A stretch of 64,000 nucleotides of DNA, taken from Aquila chrysaetos chrysaetos (taxonomy: Eukaryota > Chordata > Aves > Accipitriformes > Accipitridae). The stretch covers positions 1,116,001-1,180,000 of the forward strand of contig NC_044030.1 in the NCBI RefSeq assembly GCF_900496995.4. The letters are read 5' to 3'. The notes beneath the pieces were generated by a model that was not told the DNA's origin, ran no database searches, and saw only the letters and a program-made list of their open reading frames with translations. The position numbers were made by a program, and so were the translations under genes. Shown here piece by piece: positions 37,094-47,430 of this stretch (the stretch's first letter is position 1; each line of letters begins with the position of its first letter).

Positions 37094-38680
37094 CCAGGCA
37101 TGTGTGATGTGCCCGTGCATGAGAAAATTCCTACAGCAGCCTCACCTGACATTGCTTCTGGAGGGTAACACCTTCAAGCTGTGCTGTTAGATTTTAAACT
37201 TTTCACCCAGTGGCAATTCTAGTTGCATAAAAGGGCTGGAAGCAGCGAGTTCTGCTTCAGAACAGCTTCAGAAAAGTGTGCCATGCACTCTAGGAAATGC
37301 CTGCACTGAACTTCTCGTATTTAAGGACTGCCCTTTCCCTGGGAGAGGGTTAAGATACGCTGAAAAAACATGAATCGGCAGAAATTTGCACAAGTCAGCT
37401 GAAGTTTCCTGGGACTCGCTGCAATATGTGATTGCTACTCTGCCAAGAGGCGAAGGACTTTAAACTTGCCGGGAATGAAGCTTTTGCCCTTCCCATTCCT
37501 CTCCAAGCCTGCGGGAAAGCCTGCGATTTCTTCTCGTCTGCTCCTGCTGAGGGCAAGGAGGCCGGGCAAGCCCCGCTGGCGTCACCGGGGAATTTTACAG
37601 CGGGAAGAGGTCGCGGGGCTTCCTGCCGAGCTGGCGGCGGTGGGGGCAGACGCGTGCTGCCGGGCCCCAGCTTCGCCCTGGGAGAGGGGGACCGTGCTCA
37701 AGGGGGGGATTTGTCGGGGCTGAGTTGCCGAGGGGCCGTGCCGACGCGGTAGCCCCAATGCTGGGCTGGGTTCTGCCCCTTGGGCTTTGTCGGCTCAGCA
37801 AAGCCTAAAGGTTAGTCGGTTTATCAAAAAGCAAATTGGCTGCAGGCTTTAAAGAGACAACAGCGGTAATTCCACGGGTTTTAATCGAACTTTCAGACAA
37901 AGAGAGAGGACAGACGAGCTTTTAATTCCTTTGTTTAAAAAAAAGGGGGGGGGAGGGGTGGAGGGAAAGGGTGAGAGAAAGAAAAGTAGGAAGAATTCAG
38001 AAGGGTTTTGTACTTCGAGGTTTTTGCCCCATCGTGAAGTGGCAACAGCCCTTCACCTTTTTGGGGGAGAGAGCGTCATTCGAATGCCGAGAACGGAAAG
38101 CGACTCTTCACCAGTTGGCTTGGCAGCGGCCGTGCTGTGCGTTTCCCGTAAACCCCTTTCCCGACACAGCGCTGTTTACTTTAGCTCTGAATCTGGCCCG
38201 TGCTGCCTCAGTGGGGCGTTCTGCAGTTAGCAAACCCCCTCAGGAGGCTGCGCGGCCCCGGGTGTTTTCTGCCCCGAGCAGCTCTTGGTTCGGAACGGTG
38301 GCCGTGAGAAATGAAAAACCTGTTTCGCTTCCTGCCCACGGCCGTGCTGCGCTGCGACAAAACCCTTACCAAAAAAGCCCCGCTCAGACAAGTCGTCGTG
38401 ACCCCGCTGCAAGACATCGGCCAAAAGACGATGACGGGCCATCAGGGCCGGGGACGCGTGCACAGGCTGCGGTGGCTATTTTCAAGACTGCGCTGCAGCG
38501 CACGCCCGTTATAGCAGCCTGCGCGCGCCTGCAGCTCAGAGCGCCGCAAGGCCATTTTTTAGAGGACGTGGGCAACATCGAGAGACTCCAGGAGGACGCT
38601 CGGGAGAGACAGGGAGCAAGAAGACGGTGGAGAGAATAGGGGCGCTCAGGGTGAGCGCATGAATGGGTCTGTACGAAAAA
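37094..38680. other. Inner part of right arm, no gene recognised
   Basis: Mirror of 34,930-36,517. It includes CCCTTTCCCTGGGAGAGGG at 37,331-37,349 and a G-rich run near 37,943-37,966. Plus-strand frames (for example 37,971-38,639) lie downstream of and antisense to the GLRX copy 2 transcription unit and show no domain. Confidence 0.45.
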
Positions 38681-38701
38681 GAACCACAACGGTGAACGCA
38701 G

Positions 38702-39741
38702 CCGCTTGGAGCGAGCGTATTTTATTGAGCCGGATCAGATCACGCTCCGGAGCTCTCTCCAGAGCTCCAGAAAGGATGCGGAGGCGTTCACATGTCGAAG
38801 CACCGATCGACGGAAGGGAGAGAAGCTGCGTTTGCCAAAGAGGTGCATTTGACCGCGCCGAAGGCAGTCGCCCGCAATTTGCTCCTGGAAGCGCGTGCGT
38901 CGGCGTGAGGAGGTCGCAGCTCCTGGTCGTCTTTCTCCTGAAAGCAGAAACAGCAGACGTAAAGGGCAGAGAGATCACTGCTGTTGGGAGCTACCTGATT
39001 GAGACAATACCGTGACAGAACAGGCCGTGGCGACTTTTTAGGCGGTGCTTTTACACTTTCACACGCGCGGACATACTCGCGTTGCACCCCTCTTCCCTGC
39101 TCTGCCCACCTCGCGCAGGCCGTTGCCCTGCGTGAAAGGTGCTGCAGGCCCGCGGGGCACCTGCGCAAACCTCATCGTCACCTCGTATTCTGCCTGGCTG
39201 GTTCCCAGCTGCAGCTTTTCTCCACGCCTGCGTGCAAGCAGCTCAGAGGGTCCTGCTGAGGCTCACCACGCTCCCCCCCGAGCGGAAAAGTACGTCGGGC
39301 CCCCCCTCCACCCCGTGCCCGGACGGTTTTGAAAGCCAATTATAAAATTGGAAGAGCCCGTCCTCTGTACGCAGCCAGGCTGAAACGCCCGAGACTTTGT
39401 CCGAGAGCCACAGGCTCCATCGTCTACGTGCGGAAAGAAAGCAAAAGCAGCCAGCCCGACGAGCTGAACCGTTTGGGCTAGATCCCGGGCAAAGGCTAGC
39501 AGCTGAACCCCGCGTTGGCGGAGATTTTGGTGACGTCTCGTTCAAACCCGCTGGGAGAGAGCCACAAGGTCTGTGCCGCAGCTGGGGACCCCAGAAGCGA
39601 AGTCACGCTTCGCTCTTGCGTAGTGGCACGCACCACCGCTCCGTCGGGTCACCTTTCGGTATTGGAAAGGCTCAGATTTGCCTGCCCCGGCGGAAAAGCA
39701 TTGCCGCCGGCCAGAGAGCCTGCCCAGGACTTACCCTTCGG
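38702..39741 (-). other. GLRX: GLRX copy 2 3' UTR with internal intron
   Basis: Mirror of the copy 1 arrangement: coding exon 2 continues to 39,735, the donor (CTTAC on the plus strand at 39,730-39,734) follows, and the final non-coding exon starts at 38,937 after its acceptor. Splice signals are unchanged from copy 1. Confidence 0.7.
38721..38726 (-). terminator. GLRX: GLRX copy 2 polyadenylation signal
   Basis: TTTATT on the plus strand reads AATAAA on the minus strand and is the exact mirror of the copy 1 signal. The complement of the GT-rich downstream element also follows. Confidence 0.75.
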
Positions 39742-42700
39742 CTACCGCAGGGCACCGATCCGCTGCAGCATTGTGGGGAGCCTGCAGCGCACGTTCTCCA
39801 GCTCGGGTAACCCTCCGAGGCAGTGTCTCCCGATGAACACGCGAGGCACCTGGGCACAAAACAACACCCCGCGTTAACCAGGGGAGCCGGGCTGCCGAAG
39901 GCACAGAGCGGGCAGAGGATCGGCCCGGGAAGCGGGCTGCGCACCGAGGCGGCCGTCGTTTACAAAACCCCCTCTTCTCGCCCCCAGCGGCCCGCCTGCC
40001 TGAGGGTCTGCTGCCAGAAGAGAAGGGGCGGGGGAATCCTCCGCGTTTCACAGAGGCTGCGGGAGGACCGAACCGCGCTCCAGGCACGCGGTCCCAGGGC
40101 AGCGAGCGAGCAGCTCCGAGCCCGGCGGCGCCTACGGAGCGCGCGCGTGCCCGCGGCGGGTTCTCCAGGCGCCGAGGAGTCCCGCCGTCCCTCCGAGGGC
40201 TGGCCAGGCCCGTGGAGCTGCCGGGTGGGATGTGCGGCCGGCCGCCCGCCGCCCGCCGCCCGCCCGTACCGTCAAAGTCACTTGGCACGGCAAGCTCGCG
40301 CTTCTGGCACAAGCCCTTCTTCTCGGCGTACCCTCGGGCTGCTGCGCAGCCCCGACCGCCTGCTGTCGCCCTGCCCGCGCTGGCCCCTTGTCCGGCCCAC
40401 CTCACGACGGCCGCCCGGCTGCGAGGCGAGCGGCGGGCGGTGCGGGGCCAGATTTGCAAAAGGGAAGAGAAAAAAGGAGAGAAAAGCAACGCTCTCCCGA
40501 AAACCAGGAACGGGTACCGAACCTCAGCAGCGGAGACTTCCTCAAGGCACGCGTGTGCCGCTCTCCGCAGAGGGAAGTGAAATCGGCGTCGCGCTGGGAA
40601 AAAGCGACCCAGCTGAAGCCGGGGAGGACCAAAAGAAACGAAAACACGGGCAGAAGTGAAATTACTGAGCTGGTAGCGGGCCAAGGACTCAAGGCGAAGG
40701 ACACGGGCGGGACGAGGCGTAAAACACGAAGGGCGAGAGCGGGTCGTGGGAAGGCGGCAGCTCGGAAAGCCCCGTCCGCTGCTCCGTGCCGCCACGGGCA
40801 GGTCCAGCTTTGGGAGGAGGAGGACACCCCGACCCTGCGGAGGGACGCCCACCCGCCCCGAGCTCCCCGCTGCCCTCCCCGGGGAGCCGTGCCCCTCAGG
40901 ATCTCCCTTCGCCGGCGCGACGTGCGCCCTGCCCCGCGGGCGGGCTGGCGACGGCGGCGCGGGCGACGCGCTGGCCACCGGCAGCCTTTCGGTTTATCCT
41001 CCGCACCCCTTTCCCTTCCCCTCTTCGCCCCGGCGTCCTCGCGCTCCGCCAGCCCTGCTCCCGGCCCCTCGCGTCCCCGTCCGGGCGGACGCGGCGCCAC
41101 GCGAGCCACCCCTGCTCCGGTCGCTCCCAGCACTGCTCCGGTCGCTCCCAGCCCTGCTCCGGTCGCTCCCAGCCCTGCGCCGTTCACTCCCAGCCCTGCT
41201 CCGGTCGCTCCCAGCCCTGCGCCGTTCACTCCCAGCCCTGCTCCGGTCGCTCCCAGCCCTGCGCCAGTCGCTCCCAGCCGGGGCTGGGCCGGGCGAGGGC
41301 GGTCGGGTGTTCCCGGTGGGACCGGGCACGGGGAGAGCTCTGGAGAGAGCGCAGGGAGCTCTGTTCTTCCTCCCGCGCGGCCAGCTGGCCGAACGAAGCT
41401 CCGCCGCCACCGTCAGCCCCCCAGGCCCCAGCGGCAGCTCGGGCAAGCCGCCTTCGGGCAGCCCGTCCCCGGCGGCACTCGCCGCCCCCGTGTCCCCCCG
41501 ACGCCAGCCATCCCCCTCGCCCAGCCCCTGCGGGCGGGAGATGGCCTTCTGCTCCCAGCGGCTGGCTTCTCCCGCTGGAAGACCTCACGCCGTCCGTCGG
41601 CAGCCCGGAGCTCCGCTCCCGCTGTCGCTTGCGGCCGGTCCCATCGATCCCCGTCGCGCTGGGAAAGCGGTTTCTGCTGTCGGCGCCTCGCTTCGGCGCC
41701 TCGCTGGCCAAGCCGGCCGCCCTCTCGCTCCCGCCCAAATTCCCCCGCCGCCGGGACAACGCTTCCGCTTTCGGGACGCCTCCGGCGGTTCCCGGCCCTG
41801 CCCGACGCTGCCGCCGAGGCTCCGGGGACGCTGGGCCGCGGGGCTGGGAGGCTTCCCGGGGTGCGCAGGGACGCCCGCCGGCACAGGGCGCCATACGGCA
41901 GAGCTCGGAGGCGGCACGGCGGGCGGGGGCCTCTGGCCGACGGCGCCGGCCTGACGAGGCTTTCCGAAGGGCTCCGGCGCGACGGAGGGCTGGGGCCGCG
42001 GGGAGACACGAGAGGCGCGTCGGGCGGCGGCCGGCGCGGGAGGAGGGTCGCGGGTGCTCCGGCAGCCCGGGGGCCGAGCGCCGGGACGCCCGGGGCGTCG
42101 GACGCTCCCGCCGAGACGCCGAGCAAGACGCCCGGCGCGGGCCCGCGCCACGCGCGACGCGAGGGGCGGCCGGCGGGGCCGGGCCGGACGGGGCTCCGAG
42201 CAGGCCGGCCTGGGGGAAGGCGTCCCTGCCCGTCGCGGGGGGCTCGGCCGCGGCGGCCCCTCGAGGTCCCTGCGACCCAAACCGCTCTGCCGCGGCCGAG
42301 CAGCCGAGCTCTGCCCCGGGGGAGCAAAGGCCGCCGTGCTCTCGCCCGCGTCCCCCCCGCACACCGCCCGCCTCGGCCGGGCTGCGCGGCGGGGCTCCGG
42401 CGCCTCGCCGTCACCCGCGCGGGACCGAGGCGGGGGCGCGTTCCGCCGGGGCCGGCGGGCAGCCCCGCCGTCCCAAGACCACGAGCGCGGGTCTGGGTTT
42501 TCCCCGGGCCGAGGCCGGCCGGGGGTCCGGACGCGCGGCCGGCGCGGGAAGATGCCCCCGAGAGCCCGGCGGCGGGGACGGCGCGTCCCCGGCGTCCGCC
42601 CTCCGCTTTGCTTCGTGGAGGCCGTCGGACGTCGGGTAGCGTTTCGGTGGGTCGGGGAGGGGAAAAAGGGTCCCGGCGCCCGCTCGGCGGCGGAGGCACG

Positions 42701-43662
42701 AGCTGGGGGCCCTGAGCCGCGGCGCTTCTGGGGAAGTCCGTTCCTGCAAGTCGAGCACGAAACGCCGCTCCCCGAGGCGGACCGGACCGTTGAAGCGAGC
42801 TTCGAAAGAGGCCGCCGCCAAATTTTCTGCGGGCGCGGCCTCTGCTTCGCGGCCGGCTGCACGGGCGCAACTCGCGACGCGCTTTCTGCTAACCGTCAGA
42901 GGGGAGGGCAAGCGTCCCGACTCAGGCACCCCGGCGGCTCCGCGTCCTCGCGCCTCCGCAAGCCTGCGCTGCCTCGGGCAGCGCCGTGGGGAGAGCTCTG
43001 AAGGAGCTCTTCCCGCCGGGCGCCTGGAAGCGTGACGGTACCCCCCTCCGCCAGCCCTTCGCTAGCCAGCAGGGTCACGCGCCGAGCCTTAACGCCAGGC
43101 GTTTTCCACGCTCCCGCGTGCTCCGGCAGCAGCGGCGGGGGGCCGGAGGAGGCGCGACTGTCCCGGGAGGTGCCGCGGCTCCCGGCAGCGGCCGGCAGCG
43201 CGGGAACATCTGCGCCCAGCCGGTCCCCGCGGCGGGGAGCGGGCGGCACGGATCCCCGCGGTGGCCGCAGCGACAGGAGGAGCAGAGGGACCGACAGACG
43301 GAGCTTTTGCAAAGTGGGAAAGGGGTGCGGCTTCTCCCTGTGAGCCGGCACAGAGAGTCGCGGGGAAGGAGACCTCGCTTCAGCCCCTGCGGCAGCTGGC
43401 CGGATTCTGGGGCGGCTGGCACAAAGCAAGGGCCCGCGGCCGCCGAAATACCTCTGCGAGAACTTACCGGGCTCTGCGCTGTTGCTTGGAAGTAATCCCG
43501 GGCGTCCCGGGATTCGTTGATGTCAAACACTTGCAGGCGTCCGGGCGCAAAGTTGTATTGCTTGAGCATCTCCAGGGCATTCCTGCTGTAAGGGCAGCCT
43601 GCCTTTACGAACAGGGTTACCTTGCCGTCCTTGATTTTGCTCTCCAGAAACTTATCGGCCAT
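39742..43662 (-). CDS. GLRX: Glutaredoxin-1 (GLRX), palindrome copy 2, two coding exons
   Basis: On the minus strand the coding exons are 43,662-43,468 (65 codons) and 39,849-39,742 (35 codons plus TAG). I see no coding difference from copy 1: the same 100 residues with CPYS, PVP and GGLPE, the same splice sites and the same promoter box. The first intron is longer (3,618 bp) because of the expanded VNTR and small indels. The gene is transcribed toward the palindrome centre and therefore converges on copy 1, with about 3.8 kb between the two polyadenylation signals. Identical coding sequence, while the introns differ at several places, fits either recent duplication or gene conversion plus purifying selection. 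Function as in copy 1: a cytosolic thiol-disulfide oxidoreductase, probably restricted to monothiol chemistry. Confidence 0.93.
39850..43467 (-). promoter_or_regulatory. GLRX: GLRX copy 2 intron 1: very large CpG island
   Basis: Mirror of the copy 1 intron and equally CpG-rich. It contains the longest open frame of the window (40,232-42,715 plus strand, 827 codons). That frame is not reproduced intact in the other arm, where small indels split it, and its product is R/P/A/S-rich without a domain. I therefore annotate the region as a CpG island and not as a gene. Confidence 0.7.
41112..41279. repeat. 21-bp VNTR, long allele (8 units)
   Basis: Eight 21-bp units of the form CTGCTCCGGTCGCTCCCAGCC are present. 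Units 4 and 6 share the variant CTGCGCCGTTCACTCCCAGCC, alternating with the standard unit, which suggests expansion by duplicating a two-unit block. The left arm has only three units. Confidence 0.9.
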
Positions 43663-43753
43663 GCTGCTGTTTCAAGGAGAGCAGGAGAGCAGGAGCGCTG
43701 CCCTTCACCAGCGAGTTCACAGGCAGGCGGGACAGCAGCAATCTCAGCCCGAG

Positions 43754-43761
43754 GTATTTAT
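43754..43761 (-). promoter_or_regulatory. GLRX: GLRX copy 2 TATA-like box
   Basis: GTATTTAT on the plus strand reads ATAAATAC on the minus strand, 92 bases upstream of the copy 2 start codon, exactly as in copy 1. Confidence 0.55.
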
Positions 43762-43769
43762 GAGCTGGC

Positions 43770-46700
43770 CGGTGCCTTCCTCCCTGGAAACTCCTCCCCA
43801 GGAGGACGTAAGCTCTTCTCCGGACCGTGGGTTTTAAGGCAGCGATACTTTTACTTTCTGCCTGCTTTTACAGGAAATCCAAGTTGCCAAACTAGTTTGT
43901 TTGTACTACTCTGCGGGATGAAAGCGGGAAGACGGGTAGCTGTCGGGCGTCGCTTCGGTGCCCGCGCTGTGGTACAAGGTTCGCGGGAGCTGCTCGCGAA
44001 CCGGTGCGCCGGCCGAGGCTGAGCTCCCGCTGCCGCCTCTCTCCCCTGAGGCACGTCGGGTTATGCCCGTCCTGCCCCTCACCTCGCCGTTCGGGATGCT
44101 GAAACCGCCCTGGGGGCACGGTGCGGGCATCCCGAAGCCCGCAGGGAAGCTAACTGACGTCCGTGCTTTCGCCACGCTGGCTTCCCACCCCAGAAGTGAC
44201 AAGAAGATCCCCAAGCCCGGCCCGTTTGGGCTGCACGTCCTTCAACCTGCAAGCCTTCCACAGGGGGTGGCACTCCCTGCCGACCGTTTCCCAACGTGCC
44301 TGAACGGCTTCTCAGCCTTGCCTCGGTTCCCAGAAGGTCTGTGTTTTAGCCCCGACAGGCCCTCAGGACCGAAAGCGTTCAGAGAACCCGGCCCAGCACT
44401 GAAAGAAAGTCCAAAACTGTCACTTGAGGGCACCTACGCTGAGAATCTATTTAGGGGACTTATCAGTGGAATCAAAAGGATTCAACGCACGCACGGTATG
44501 ACACAATTCAGCACGCTTTTGTGCGCTTGGCGGAGGGAAAAACCTTAAGGCTGCAATCCCTCAGAGGTCTAAAGTCGTACAAGACGCAGTTGGGTAGCCA
44601 GCCCGGGAGGGACGAATCGTGCCCGAACTTCAGATGTCGAGCCGTGGCAGCGACGCTGCAACCGCAAGCGAGAGGCTCGGCGGGACGGTGGCCGTCTCCA
44701 GCATCCCCACTCCGGGCAGAGCCCGCCTCATGCCAGCCACTCGCCAACGGAAAGCTGCTTTCTTACAGGGGTGGCAAACGACGGCACGCAAGGTATCAGA
44801 CCGCTGCTGGGCAGACTCAGTCTAATACTTAGTTCAGCTTTTGTCAAAGCGCTCAGCCCTGCTCCGCTTGCTTTTGATCTAAGGTGCTTTATTGCCCGGG
44901 AGTCCCCAGCGTTTTCCACCCGTTTAACTTGCACGGGACGACAGAGACCTCCGGACATCACCCGGCCCAAGCCCCTGCTCAGGGCCGGGTCCCCTCAGGG
45001 CTCGAAGGTCTCCAAGGATGGGGCCTCCGCAACCGAAACAGAGAGAATGTTTTCCTTATGTTTAGACGGAGCCTCCTGCGCTGCCGTTTGTGCCCGCTGC
45101 TGCTGGTGCTGGCACTGGGCACCACTGGGAAGAGCCCGGCCCCGTCGTCTCCATTCCTCCATCAGGTATTTATGCCCATGGGCAAGACCCCCCCGAGCAT
45201 CCTCTTCCCCAGGCCGGGCAGCCCCGGCTCTCTCAGCCTCCCCGCGTAGACAGATGCTCCCATCCCTTCACCATCTGCACGGCCCCTTGCTGGCCTCGCC
45301 CCAGTCTGTCCACGTCTCCCTCGTACTGGGGAGCCCAGGACCGGTCTACGCAGGCGAGCAATCCCGCGAGGATCTTGGGCCGCTCGCCAAATGTAAGCAG
45401 CCCGCTCGCATCCTGCCTATTTACAGTAACGAGGCTTAATCCAGAAGGAGGAGAATAAAGAAGTTCAGCTTCTTATTTTCGTGGGTCTGGAAGGGGAAAA
45501 CCAGCGCCAGGGCCCACGCTATCTTTTCTGCAGTCCATCGGCGTTGCGCGTGACAGGCGCGTGCAAGACCTCTGCCCCTACCCCAAACAGGGCTTCCCTA
45601 ATGCAGTTTTCTGCAGCGTCAGCACGGGAGAAGGAAACCTGCTCCGCTGCGCACAGAAAAATAGGCATTTTGAGCTCGCCCCGCTGCTTTGCCGCCCTCA
45701 GAAAGGAGAGTGTAGGCAGCGGGGTTTCGGCAGCTCTTGGGGCACCTCCATACCACAGCCGCTCGCCAGGCACCGGCCAGCTGCTTGCTACACCACAGAA
45801 AGTCCCTGGCAGCGTAGCTTCTCCCACTTTCCACTTTCGGTATTACTTTTCATTCTCTTCTTTCCAGGAAAGCAGAAGAGTCTGGAGACCAGATGCTTTT
45901 CCCGGAGTATCTTCTCTGCTAGCCCGTTTTAGGCGGTGCGCGTTAGCCCTGGGAATAGGTGTCACCTGGCTGAAGTACCCCGTTGCCCACCTTGAAACTG
46001 CAGCAAAGGTCAGGCACTACCTACGCGTGCCCTTGACGTCTGCACGCATCGACTTCACGGGCTTGAAGGGTGACTGGCCCGGGGCAAGCGCAGTGCCTGA
46101 AGCTAACCGAGGCATCCTGCCCGCAGCGATAAGAACACTGAGGCAGTATTTCCCGCACGTTGTCCCATTTGGGGTACAAGCGTTTCTCTTCCCGAAGAAG
46201 AAAAGCCAGCTGCTGGTGTTTTCACGCTTTAAAATATCCTAAAAGGAAAGCCAGCAAAAGCTAAAAGCCCAGCTGGGCTACGCAGAGGGTTTGCGATGCC
46301 CATCGCTCCCCGTGCCTTTGGGGGCACAGCCCGCCTTCTGCGTCCCCGGTGGAGGCGGATTGGCGGCTGCCGCCCAAAAGCCCTTTTGTGCCGGGGGGGC
46401 CGTGGGGTGGAGAAGGCGAGGCAGCAGGGTGGGAGCGGGAGATGATGGACGCACCACTCACTTACTTATATTGGCTGGTTCGTTCTTGCCTGGGTCCAAC
46501 ACTGAATTTCTTCCTGTTGCGTTGTTCGCTTCACTGTCAGACGTAATAAAGGCACGTGGATCCTGGCTGGACGCTCAACGGTATCTGCTGAAAACGAAAC
46601 GAACAACGAGAGGGATGCTGCTAAATCTCGATAAGCAAAACGTCGTGGTCTGTAGCGTCGGCTCTCGGCGCGGAGTTCAGTGGAGCTCTAAGCCTCTGCT

Positions 46701-46800
46701 CGCATCCACCTATAAATGCTGCCGTGCCTGCCCTGAGACAAGAAACAGAATTACGATCCAGCGGCGAGAAGCTCGCTCTTCGCGGCCCGTGGTGCCCACG
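43770..46800. other. Right arm upstream of GLRX copy 2, no gene recognised
   Basis: Mirror of 26,961-29,970. Nothing beyond what is described there. A cluster of differences from the left arm lies near 45,519-45,535, where a G is replaced by C and TAT stands for AGC within about 15 bases. Confidence 0.4.
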
Positions 46801-47430
46801 CGCTTTCAAATTGCAGGCTGTGCTTCCAGATGCCAGGCCGGCAGCTCGCTCTCGGCTGAGAGCCGCGGGAAGGCTTTACTCGTAGCTGGCCGTACAAGAG
46901 CGGTCGGTGCCAGGACAGGCGTCGCCAGGGTTAAAGCCAGCCCTGGACAAAGAGTCTGCAGACACCTGCCCGCTGCGATGAGTGCGGGGCAGCGGCGGCG
47001 AGGGGTGGGCGGAGGAGGAGAGCGGTGCGGGGCTACTAGCGGACGAGGGGAAGAGGCTCGGGACGCTGCTCCCCGGGTAGTCACATCCAGAGCCCGCAGG
47101 CGCAGCGGAGAAACCCCGGGTGCAGGAGGGTTCCCCCCGCGCGAGGCGGTGGCGGGGACGCCGAGTGCGTGGCGCGGGTCCGCGAGGGTGGGCTTCCCCG
47201 CGCGCGCCGTGGGACGGCCGCGCGCGGTGACCGAGAAGAAGTTGTGGCTCTTGGTGCCAAACGCTCCCGGCCACGCCGTGGGGGTAAGCAGTCCTCCCGA
47301 GCTGGCGTTTGGTGACTGCTGTCCCGGCGCTCTCGTTCCGTCACGAGCATTGAGTCGGTCGGGGTGTATTTCCAGGGTCTGTAATCGACGGGGCGGTGCG
47401 AGGCTCATCCCTCAGCTCTCCAGCCATACC
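46800..47430. promoter_or_regulatory. CpG island in outer right arm
   Basis: Mirror of the island at 26,330-26,960. It carries an 18-bp insertion near 47,212-47,229 (GGACGGCCGCGCGCGGTG) that is itself part of a CG-rich inverted-repeat-like run. Confidence 0.45.

Noticed and set aside
40232-42715. 827-codon plus-strand open frame, and the 702-codon minus-strand frame at 30,731-32,839
   Set aside because: They lie in the CpG-rich GLRX intron. Arm-to-arm single-base indels re-join the frames differently, and the products are R/P/A/G/S-rich without a domain or conserved start. Lack of stops is expected from high GC.
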